32,040 nt of DNA. Source: Acidobacteriota bacterium. GTDB taxonomy: Bacteria; Acidobacteriota; Vicinamibacteria; Fen-336. The notes beneath the pieces are model-generated. The model saw only the letters and a list, made by a program, of their open reading frames with translations. It was not told the origin of the DNA and made no database searches. Both the position numbers and the translations under genes were made by a program. Below, in pieces: positions 8,883 through 14,704 of the stretch (the first letter of the stretch is position 1; the number at the start of each line of letters is the position of its first letter). The stretch spans positions 1-32,040 of the forward strand of contig JAJDNV010000099.1 of assembly GCA_022340545.1 (NCBI GenBank), given 5' to 3'.

Positions 8883-9541
8883 GCTTTTCCCTCCGGTCCG
8901 TCGCTGGTCCAGGGACGTTGCTCGGCCCAGCTGCAGATCGCGCCCTGCATCTCGTCGAGCCGTCCGTCGAAGAAGTGGTTGGTGTCCGGGACGACGACGA
9001 GGGTGTGCCCCCGCGGGAGGGGTTCGACCAGCGATCGCACGGCCTCGCCGGAGCCGAACGGGTCGTTCTCCCCCTGAACGAAGAGCCGTGGCCGGTCGTC
9101 CCCGTCGAGCGGCGGCACCTCCTCGAGGAACGCGGCAGGGTAGCCCAGCACGAAGAGGGCGCGGACGCGCGGGTCCCGCCGGCCGACCTCCAGGGCCACC
9201 ACCGCGCCGAAGGAGAAGCCGCCCAGGACCAGCGGTCGGCCCGCGAACCGGCGCTCCATCTCGTCCAGGGCGGCCCGCGCGTCGTCCTGCTCGCCCCGAC
9301 CCTCGTTGAACGTACCCTCGCTACGACCGACTCCGCGGAAGTTGAAGCGGAGAACGGCGAGGCCGGCCGACTGGAGGGCACGGGCGGCCCGGAAGACCAC
9401 CTTGAAGTGCATCATCCCACCGTGAAGCGGGTGGGCGTGGCACACGACCGCCGCGGCCACCGGGGCGGTCGCCGGGTTCATGAGAATGGCCTCGAGGCGC
9501 CCGGCCGGGCCCGCGAGGTCGAAGCTCTCGTTCACCGCCAC
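8879..9541 (-). CDS. Alpha/beta hydrolase (dienelactone-hydrolase-like)
   Basis: This 220-residue protein is a small alpha/beta hydrolase with a complete candidate triad: nucleophile Ser110 in GFSFGA, Asp160 in GENDPFG and His189 in TNHFFDG. CHAHPLHGG near 34-42 and FNFRGVGRSEG at 67-76 are typical of a widespread esterase/dienelactone-hydrolase-like family of unknown substrate. There is no signal peptide, so it acts in the cytoplasm. Translation starts with GTG at 9541. No Shine-Dalgarno sequence precedes it, but TAGAAT lies seven bases upstream, so it may begin a leaderless transcript although it sits 33 bp behind the acetyltransferase gene. Its stop overlaps the start of the reductase gene. 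Confidence 0.88.
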   Translation of the reverse strand: MAVNESFDLAGPAGRLEAILMNPATAPVAAAVVCHAHPLHGGMMHFKVVFRAARALQSAGLAVLRFNFRGVGRSEGTFNEGRGEQDDARAALDEMERRFAGRPLVLGGFSFGAVVALEVGRRDPRVRALFVLGYPAAFLEEVPPLDGDDRPRLFVQGENDPFGSGEAVRSLVEPLPRGHTLVVVPDTNHFFDGRLDEMQGAICSWAEQRPWTSDGPEGKA

Positions 9542-9548
9542 GAAGGCG

Positions 9549-9554
9549 ATTCTA
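9549..9554 (-). promoter_or_regulatory. Candidate -10 box (TAGAAT) for a leaderless hydrolase mRNA
   Basis: On the minus strand TAGAAT (5 of 6 to consensus) ends seven bases before the GTG at 9541. This fits initiation directly at the start codon. It lies in the 33-bp gap between the acetyltransferase stop and the hydrolase start. No clear -35 is seen. Confidence 0.45.
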
Positions 9555-9574
9555 TCCGCGGAGCTCCGCCCGGC

Positions 9575-10006
9575 TCAGGCCCCGTGGGGAACCGTCGCGC
9601 CGGCGGTCGCGGACCCCCCCCGAGACCGCAGCTGCGCCGCTCGTGGGGGAGGGGTGTTCTGGTTCGCCTTCTTCACGACACGCACTGCCCCGAGGGCCCG
9701 CGCCCGGCCCACCGTGGCCCTCAACAGCCGGCGCAGCGCGCTCTTCGGGGCGTCGGGCGCCACGGCGAGCTCGTCGAGGCAGGCGAGCAGGCCGCCGATG
9801 CCCAGCTGGTAGCGCAGTGACAGCGTGGCCACCCCCACGATCCGGCCGCTCTCCTCGGCCACGCGCACGAGGAAATTCGGATCGTTGATGGTCTTTCGGA
9901 AGGTGTGGGCAAAGGAGACCGGCTCCGGGTAGTACCCCACGTCCTCGAGCAGGTCGAGAACGGCCACGCCGTCCTGCAGCGACGCCGGTCGCACGTGTAC
10001 GCCCAT
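9575..10006 (-). CDS. GNAT family N-acetyltransferase
   Basis: This 143-residue protein reads as a compact acetyl-CoA-dependent N-acetyltransferase. The N-terminus MGVHVRPASLQD is the usual beta1/alpha1 start. FLVRVAEESGRIVGVATL (about 49-66) is the beta2-beta3 hairpin and ACLDELAVAPDAPKSALRR (about 75-93) is motif A, although the pyrophosphate loop (QxxGxG/A) is degenerate and short. The tail is Arg-, Ala- and Gly-rich. I chose ATG 10006 because AAGGAG precedes it with good spacing; the frame is open further upstream but that part does not look like protein. The substrate is unknown. It is the first gene of a minus-strand run with the hydrolase and reductase. Confidence 0.8.
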   Translation of the reverse strand: MGVHVRPASLQDGVAVLDLLEDVGYYPEPVSFAHTFRKTINDPNFLVRVAEESGRIVGVATLSLRYQLGIGGLLACLDELAVAPDAPKSALRRLLRATVGRARALGAVRVVKKANQNTPPPRAAQLRSRGGSATAGATVPHGA

Positions 10007-10175
10007 CTTGCTTACTCCTTCTGTGCCCCCGTGGCCACGGTGGTGTGTCCCCCGGGCCACGAAAAGGACCGGCTCACCGGCATTGACCCGGTCGTTCGGG
10101 GAGAGTGCAAGCCCGGGGCCAGTCTCGCCGGCCTCCGAAGAAACCGCTCCGGAAGAAGCGGCGCCGAACCGGCTC

Positions 10176-10583
10176 CTAGACGGCGGCGGCCTCCGGCTCG
10201 ACTCCGTCGCGGCGCGCGTCGACTCGGGATCGCAGGAGCCGCTCGAGCCAGTCCAGGCTGACCGGCTTGTGCAGGAAGGCGTCCACCCCGAGGCGGGCAG
10301 CGGCGGCGGCGCGCTGGGGCTCGCCGTAGGCGGTGAGCACGACAACCGGAGGGCCGCTCTGCATCTGACGGAGGTAGGCGGCGATGGCAAGTCCCTCGGT
10401 GCCGGCGGTGGACGACAGGGAAACGTCGACGATCACGGCGCTGAACTGGACGCTGGCGAGCCGCTCAGCCGCCTCTCTCAGACTGCCCGCGGTCTCGACC
10501 TCGAACCCGCACCTCGAGAAATGGGCCTCGTAGACCCTCCGCACCGCGTCGCTGTCATCCACGACCAGAAGCCGCTCAGTCAC
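10176..10583 (-). CDS. Stand-alone response-regulator receiver domain
   Basis: The product is a single CheY-like receiver domain with no output domain. Numbered from GTG 10583 it has 135 residues: acidic pair Asp9/Asp10 in LLVVDDSD, phosphoacceptor Asp53 in VIVDVSLSS, Thr84 in VLTAYG and Lys106 in HKPVS. The frame is open up to another GTG at 10637. Neither start has a good ribosome binding site. I prefer 10583 because receiver domains usually begin directly at the first beta strand and because the stretch between the two starts holds a repeated octamer. It could relay phosphate from a hybrid kinase such as the one at 3545, but that link is inference. A 169-bp gap without genes separates it from the acetyltransferase gene; a 12-bp palindrome (CCGTGGCCACGG, 10029-10040) lies there. 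Confidence 0.88.
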   Translation of the reverse strand: MTERLLVVDDSDAVRRVYEAHFSRCGFEVETAGSLREAAERLASVQFSAVIVDVSLSSTAGTEGLAIAAYLRQMQSGPPVVVLTAYGEPQRAAAAARLGVDAFLHKPVSLDWLERLLRSRVDARRDGVEPEAAAV

Positions 10584-10590
10584 GCAGGGC

Positions 10591-10627
10591 GCCAGTGCAA
10601 GGCCAGTGCCGTTCGCAGCGCACTGGC
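10591..10627. repeat. Three copies of octamer GCCAGTGC, two direct and one inverted
   Basis: GCCAGTGC occurs at 10591-10598 and 10602-10609, eleven bases apart (one helical turn), and inverted as GCACTGGC at 10620-10627. The second and third copies can form an 8-bp stem with a 10-nt loop. The cluster lies directly upstream of the preferred GTG start (10583) of the receiver-domain gene, where an operator or leader hairpin would be expected. If translation really starts at 10637, it is inside the coding sequence. Confidence 0.55.
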
Positions 10628-10841
10628 TATCAGTCACTTACGGGGGTTGCCAGGCTGTCACGAACGCCTCTGTCCGGCTGTCTGGCGCGGAAGCGGACAC
10701 GGGTGCCCGCCGTGTCGAGGGCGAAGGGTGCGCGGAATCACACGCGGGCCGTGCGCTCGCCACGGCGCGACCAGGTGGGTCTCGCGGGCCGATTGACCGA
10801 ACGAAAACACGGGTGGCAGACTGTCTCCTCTGGGGGTGGCG

Positions 10842-11333
10842 ATGGCGTTGAGCGTGGCGGAGCGGGGGGAGCTGATCGAACGGTACGCAGCAGGGCCGGA
10901 CCAACTCCGGGCCGCGTTCGCCCGGGTGCCCGAGGAGGCTCGCCAGTGGCGCCCGGGACCCGGGAAGTGGAGCGCCCACGAGATCGTCGTTCACTGTGCG
11001 GACTCCGAGGAGAACTCGGCCCTGCGGATCCGCTTGGTCCTGGCGGAAAAGGACCCCGTGATCCTCGGGTACGACCAGGATGAATGGGCCCGCGCCCTCG
11101 ACTACCACTCCTGCCCGCTCGAGCCCGCGATGGCCGCGGTCGAGGCTGCCCGGGGGCGGACAGTGCCCCTCCTGCGCCGGCTGAGCGAAGCCGACTGGGC
11201 CAAGAAAGGCCGGCACACTGAGTCGGGTCCCTACACCGCCGAGGACTGGCTGCGCATCTACGCCGCGCACCTCGAGGGGCACGCGGCGCAGATCGGGCGG
11301 AACATCGACGCCTGGTCGTCGAGCCGGCGATAG
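10842..11333 (+). CDS. DinB-fold (DinB_2) putative metal-dependent protein
   Basis: This 163-residue protein has the DinB/YfiT-like four-helix fold by its motif pattern: WSAHEIVVHCAD near 43-54 and HLEGHAAQI at 143-151 supply the three histidines (51, 143, 147) expected to bind a divalent metal. Family members include thiol-dependent transferases (bacillithiol, mycothiol, glutathione) and many proteins of unknown role. I cannot assign a substrate. ATG 10842 is preferred over GTG 10836 because GGGGGTG lies at suitable distance before the ATG. A weak TTGACC at 10793 is the only promoter-like element upstream. The stop codon abuts the stop of convergent arsM with no base between them. Confidence 0.85.
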   Translation: MALSVAERGELIERYAAGPDQLRAAFARVPEEARQWRPGPGKWSAHEIVVHCADSEENSALRIRLVLAEKDPVILGYDQDEWARALDYHSCPLEPAMAAVEAARGRTVPLLRRLSEADWAKKGRHTESGPYTAEDWLRIYAAHLEGHAAQIGRNIDAWSSSRR

Positions 11334-12182
11334 CTAGGCCGGCTTGACCGCACGGAACGTCACGGACCGCACCCGGCCCACCAGGTCCTCTCGCCGCGTC
11401 CCCGTGCGCTCCAGGAGCTCGCGGGTCTGTTCGGGGGCGGCCACCTCCATCGCTGCTCCCTGATCGACATCGCGGAGGGCCTCGACCGATTCCAGGCCGG
11501 AGGACTCGACGAGATCGATGTACTCGTCCCGCCGCATTGCCCCCGAGATGCACCCCACCCAGGCCGAAAGGTCCTGCACCACCGCCTCCGGCAAGGGGGC
11601 ATCGAGGACGATGTCGGCGACGACCATCCGGCCTCCCGGCTTCAGGACCCGGGCCACCTCCCGGAAGACGGCGGCCTTGTCGGGGACGAGGTTGATGACG
11701 CAGTTGCTCGTCACGGCGTCGACCGAGCCGTCCTCCACGGGCAGGGCCTCGAGCCGCCCCTCCCGGAACTCCACGTTTGTGTGTCCCGTGGTCGCGGCGC
11801 TCCTGCGCGCGCGCGCCAGCATCTGGGGGGTCATGTCCACGCCGATGACGCGCCCCGAGGGCCCGACTTCCCGGGCCGCGAGGAAGGCGTCGATGCCCGC
11901 CCCCGAGCCGAGATCGAGGACGGTCTCGCCGGGCTTCAGCTCCAAGAGGGCGACGGGCGCGCCGCAGCCAAGACCGAGGTCGGCCCCCTCCGGCAGGCCC
12001 GCGAGGTCCTTCTTGCCGTACCCGATCTGGAGTGACATCGCCTCATCGCCCCCGCAGCACGTCGAGGCCTTCGTTGTCGGTCCACAGCAGCTCCCGGCCG
12101 TCTCCGCGATCCGGCCGTAGCGCTCGCGGACCTCGGCCACCACCCCTTCCGCATCCTGCGTCGTCTCATCGACCCGTGTCAT
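11334..12182 (-). CDS. arsM: Arsenite S-adenosylmethionine methyltransferase ArsM
   Basis: ArsM methylates As(III) using SAM to mono-, di- and trimethylarsenicals, a detoxification step in the cytoplasm. The 282-residue protein has the SAM motif VLDLGSGAGIDAF (88-100), an acidic GVDMTPQM strand (114-121) and the family segment GCGAPVALLELKPGE. Cys73, Cys161 (SNCVINL) and Cys211 (GCISGAM) correspond to the three conserved arsenic-binding cysteines. The N-terminus has two extra pairs, Cys32/33 and Cys42/43. ATG 12182 is supported by AGGGAG seven bases upstream. The next gene upstream on the strand is a Cys-rich MarR-type regulator, which suggests metalloid-controlled expression. Two strong inverted repeats lie in the 184 bp between them. 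Confidence 0.95.
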   Translation of the reverse strand: MTRVDETTQDAEGVVAEVRERYGRIAETAGSCCGPTTKASTCCGGDEAMSLQIGYGKKDLAGLPEGADLGLGCGAPVALLELKPGETVLDLGSGAGIDAFLAAREVGPSGRVIGVDMTPQMLARARRSAATTGHTNVEFREGRLEALPVEDGSVDAVTSNCVINLVPDKAAVFREVARVLKPGGRMVVADIVLDAPLPEAVVQDLSAWVGCISGAMRRDEYIDLVESSGLESVEALRDVDQGAAMEVAAPEQTRELLERTGTRREDLVGRVRSVTFRAVKPA

Positions 12183-12239
12183 GGCTGTCTCCCTATTCAA
12201 TGACCCCCACCCTGATCATTCATCGACCCCCCTCCCTAA

Positions 12240-12261
12240 CCCTCCCCACGTAGGGGGAGGG
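12240..12261. repeat. G/C palindrome, REP-like hairpin
   Basis: CCCTCCCC (12240-12247) and GGGGAGGG (12254-12261) form a perfect 8-bp stem around a 6-nt loop, preceded by CCCTCCCTAA. I recall very similar CCCTCCCTAACCCTCCCC palindromes as dispersed intergenic repeats in several proteobacterial genomes. There is no T-run, so it is not a standard terminator on either strand. Only this copy is present in the window. Confidence 0.5.
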
Positions 12262-12285
12262 AAATCGCTTGAGATAGGCCCCGTA

Positions 12286-12320
12286 CGCCCGTGTGTCCCC
12301 AAGGAAAGGACACGCGGGCG
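12286..12320 (-). promoter_or_regulatory. Long stem-loop between marR-type gene and arsM
   Basis: CGCCCGTGTGTCC (12286-12298) pairs with GGACACGCGGGCG (12308-12320) over 13 positions with a single mismatch (a G-U wobble if transcribed rightward, A-C if leftward) around a 9-nt loop. It lies downstream of the MarR-type gene and about 100 bases before arsM. No U-tract follows on the minus strand. It could partly terminate, protect or process a marR-arsM transcript; these roles are inference. Confidence 0.5.
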
Positions 12321-12366
12321 GGTCCAGGCCTGGTGGCCAGTCTCGCTTCTCGATCGGCCTCCCACC

Positions 12367-12930
12367 CTATCGTTCCCCCCGTTCCGTTGCGCGTGTCTCG
12401 CTGCCGCAGGCGCAGGCCGGTCCGACTGTCTCGTTGCCCGGCAGGCCCTCCATGAGGTGCTCGTACGCACCGGGGCAGCAGGCCTCCGTGGCCGCGCGGA
12501 CGGCGGCCAGCAGGTCGCGAAAGGCCGACGAGACGGCCTCCCGTCTCTCGGCCGGCACGCGCTCCAGGATCTGACGGGCGAACGCCACCTCCTGCCGCTC
12601 GAGCTGTCGCGCCGCCGTCCGCCCCTTCACGGTGAGCGACACCCGCGACGACCGCGCATCCTCGGGATCCGGCTCACGCCGGACGAGCCCCTCCCCCTCG
12701 AGCCGCTCCACGTTCCGCGAAAGCGTCGAGGGCGTCACCCCGAGGCGCCGGCCCAGGGAGCCGAGCCTCAGCGGCCCCTCGCTCAGCAACGTCTCCAGAG
12801 TGGCCGCCTGGGCCACGGTCACCCCGCAGCAGGCCACGTCGGCCCGCTCCGCCACCGAGAAGCGGCGCACCAGGCCGCGGACCCCCTGCAGCAGGTCCCG
12901 CGCTGGATCGACGTCGTTCGAGAATCCCAT
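12367..12930 (-). CDS. MarR-family transcriptional regulator, Cys-rich
   Basis: This 187-residue winged-helix regulator has the MarR order: helix pair, recognition region RLGSLGRRLGVTPSTLSRNV (about 55-74), wing LVRREPDPEDARSSRVSLT (82-100) and C-terminal dimerisation helices. Three cysteine pairs stand out: Cys34/35 (ACCGVT), Cys151/152 (CCPG) and Cys173/175 (ACACG). Such pairs could bind As(III) or another thiophilic ion, and the neighbour arsM supports that idea, but metal sensing is inference. I chose ATG 12930; the frame upstream of it runs through the promoter. A perfect palindrome overlaps its -10, so the gene probably represses itself. The leader would be only a few bases long. Confidence 0.9.
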   Translation of the reverse strand: MGFSNDVDPARDLLQGVRGLVRRFSVAERADVACCGVTVAQAATLETLLSEGPLRLGSLGRRLGVTPSTLSRNVERLEGEGLVRREPDPEDARSSRVSLTVKGRTAARQLERQEVAFARQILERVPAERREAVSSAFRDLLAAVRAATEACCPGAYEHLMEGLPGNETVGPACACGSETRATERGER

Positions 12931-12936
12931 CTCAAT

Positions 12937-12957
12937 ATATTTGTAGGATACAAATAT
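12937..12957. promoter_or_regulatory. MarR-type operator palindrome
   Basis: ATATTTGTA (12937-12945) and TACAAATAT (12949-12957) are perfect inverted arms of nine bases around a 3-bp spacer. AT-rich palindromes of this type, with TTGTA/TACAA cores, are typical MarR-family sites. This one stands out in a GC-rich genome and covers the -10 box of the regulator gene, so bound protein would block RNA polymerase. Confidence 0.85.
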
Positions 12958-12968
12958 CGATCTGTCAA
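12940..12968 (-). promoter_or_regulatory. Sigma70-type promoter of the marR-type gene
   Basis: On the minus strand a perfect TTGACA (12968-12963) is followed after exactly 17 bases by TACAAA (12945-12940). The start codon is nine bases further, so the leader is at most a few bases and there is no room for a normal ribosome binding site. The operator lies across the spacer and -10. Confidence 0.8.
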
Positions 12969-12990
12969 GCCCCCCCGGCCGGCGTAGGAT
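12962..12990 (+). promoter_or_regulatory. Candidate promoter of the hsp70-like gene, sharing -35 bases with marR promoter
   Basis: On the plus strand CTGTCA (12962-12967, 4 of 6) is followed after 17 bases by TAGGAT (12985-12990). The ATG at 12999 comes eight bases later, consistent with a leaderless or nearly leaderless mRNA. The -35 occupies almost the same bases as the TTGACA of the opposite promoter, so the two may compete. Confidence 0.5.
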
Positions 12991-12998
12991 GGGAGGCC

Positions 12999-14690
12999 AT
13001 GGCGGGCTGGGCGCTCGATCTCGGGACGACAAACTCCGGGGTCGCCCGTTGGGACGAGGACGCCGGGCAGCCGCAGCTCGTGGAGCTGCCCGAGATCTGC
13101 CGGCGACCGTGGGGGACCGACCCGCTGGAGGCCCCGCGCCTCGTGCCGTCGGCCGTCCACCTGCTCGAGCGCCCGGGTCTGCTCGATCGCCTGGGCACCT
13201 GGCGACCGATCGCCCGGCGCTTCTTCCTCGGTCACACCGCCCTCATCGGGAGGAAGGCCCTCGATCGGAACCGTGACGCGGCCCATCCGGCCTTCGTCCC
13301 GGCATTCAAGCCGGCCCTCGCCTACGAGTCGCTGCGTCCCCTGGCCCGGGTCGGGCGTCGCGGTGTGACCGCCCGCGAGGCGGCGCGTGCCTTTCTCCGG
13401 GAGCTCCTCCGCGAGGTGAAGAGCACCACCGGTCACCGTATCCGCGATCTCGTCGTCACCTCGCCGGTCTCGGCCTTCGAGACCTACCGCGCCGAGGTCC
13501 AGGGCATCCTGCGGCGCCTCGGTGTCCGGCGGCTCCGCTTCCTGGACGAGCCGGTGGCGGCAGCACTGGGGTACGGGCTGAGCCTTTCGCGGGAGCGCCT
13601 GGTCCTGGTCGTCGACATCGGCGGCGGGACGATGCACGTCGTCCTCGTGCGCCTCTCCCCGCGCGGGTCGATGGCCGGAGAGGCACAGGTCCTGGCCAAG
13701 CAGGCCCGTCCGCTCGGGGGGCACGCGGTCGACGGCTGGGTGCTCATGAGCGTCTGCGAGGAGATGGCCTATCCGCTCCTCGACTCCTCCGACGACGAGG
13801 ACACGCGCTTCTGGAGACGCGTGATGCTAGCCGAGGCCTGTCGGGTCAAGGAGGCCGTGTTCTTCGACGAGAGCGCGATCTTCCGGGTCACGCCCCCGGG
13901 GCTTCTCAGCCTGGGGGACCGCCGCCGCCCCGGATCCGGGGTCGTGACGGTGACGCGAGACCGGCTCGGCGAGATCCTCACCGAGCGCGGGTTCTACCGC
14001 GCCCTCGAGCACTGCCTGGAGGAGGTCTTCGACGCCGACTCGGCCCCGGCCCGGGTTGAGGACGTCGAGGAGGTGCTCCTAGTCGGCGGCTCCACCCTTC
14101 TCCCCGGGGTTTTCGGCCTCCTCGAGAAGCGCTTCGAGCGCCGACGCCTGCGGGCCTGGCAGCCCTTCGAGGCAGTGGCCTACGGCGCCGCCAGCTTCGC
14201 CGCCGACCACATGAGCCAGCTCGACTTCATCGTGCACGACTACGCCTTCGTCACCCACCACCCGAAGACGGGCGAGGCCCAGCACACGGTGATCGTTCCT
14301 CGTGGCACCCGTTTCCCGACGCGACTCGACCTCTGGAAGCGCCAGGTCGTGCCGACCTGTGCGCTCGGCGAGCCGGAGCACATCTTCAAGCTCGTGATCT
14401 GCGAGGTGGCCCGCTCGGACGGGCACGAGCGGCGGTTCGTGTGGGACGCGGCCGGCGACCTGCACAAGGTGGGCGGGACCGGGGGCGGGGAGAGGCAGGT
14501 CGTGGTTCCCCTCAACGAAGCCAGCCCGACGCTCGGGTATCTCGACCCGCCGCACCAGCCCGGCGACCGTCGGCCGCGTCTCGAGATTGCCTTCGGCGTC
14601 AATGCCGAGCGCTGGCTGGTCGCCACCGTGCGCGACCTGCTCTCCGGGAAGAGCCTTCTGGATGCGGAGGCAGTCGTGAGGTTGATGTAG
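12999..14690 (+). CDS. Hsp70-like chaperone lacking the helical lid
   Basis: The 563-residue protein has a full actin-like ATPase core: phosphate-1 LDLGTTNS (6-13), connect-1 FLDEPVAAALGYG (181-193), phosphate-2 VVDIGGGTMHV (204-214) and adenosine motif LLVGGSTLLPG (360-370). After about residue 405 a segment with the pattern of the beta-sandwich substrate domain follows, ending with PRLEIAFGVNAERWLVATVR (526-545), which matches the DnaK stretch before the lid. The protein then ends at 563, so the alpha-helical lid and the EEVD/Q-rich tail are absent. It is therefore probably an ATP-driven peptide binder with altered release, not DnaK itself. The HEAT-repeat gene starts 14 bp later, which suggests a functional pair. 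Confidence 0.87.
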   Translation: MAGWALDLGTTNSGVARWDEDAGQPQLVELPEICRRPWGTDPLEAPRLVPSAVHLLERPGLLDRLGTWRPIARRFFLGHTALIGRKALDRNRDAAHPAFVPAFKPALAYESLRPLARVGRRGVTAREAARAFLRELLREVKSTTGHRIRDLVVTSPVSAFETYRAEVQGILRRLGVRRLRFLDEPVAAALGYGLSLSRERLVLVVDIGGGTMHVVLVRLSPRGSMAGEAQVLAKQARPLGGHAVDGWVLMSVCEEMAYPLLDSSDDEDTRFWRRVMLAEACRVKEAVFFDESAIFRVTPPGLLSLGDRRRPGSGVVTVTRDRLGEILTERGFYRALEHCLEEVFDADSAPARVEDVEEVLLVGGSTLLPGVFGLLEKRFERRRLRAWQPFEAVAYGAASFAADHMSQLDFIVHDYAFVTHHPKTGEAQHTVIVPRGTRFPTRLDLWKRQVVPTCALGEPEHIFKLVICEVARSDGHERRFVWDAAGDLHKVGGTGGGERQVVVPLNEASPTLGYLDPPHQPGDRRPRLEIAFGVNAERWLVATVRDLLSGKSLLDAEAVVRLM

Positions 14691-14704
14691 GACGGGTAGG
14701 GAAC

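Noticed and set aside
10029-10040. 12-bp palindrome CCGTGGCCACGG upstream of the acetyltransferase gene
   Set aside because: Pure G/C-type palindromes of this size arise readily in such GC-rich DNA and no promoter is placed against it; kept only as a remark.
10696-10716. Inverted repeat GACACGG/CCGTGTC in the receiver/DinB divergent region
   Set aside because: A 7-bp stem with a 7-nt loop is expected by chance several times in this window; no T-run and no linked promoter.
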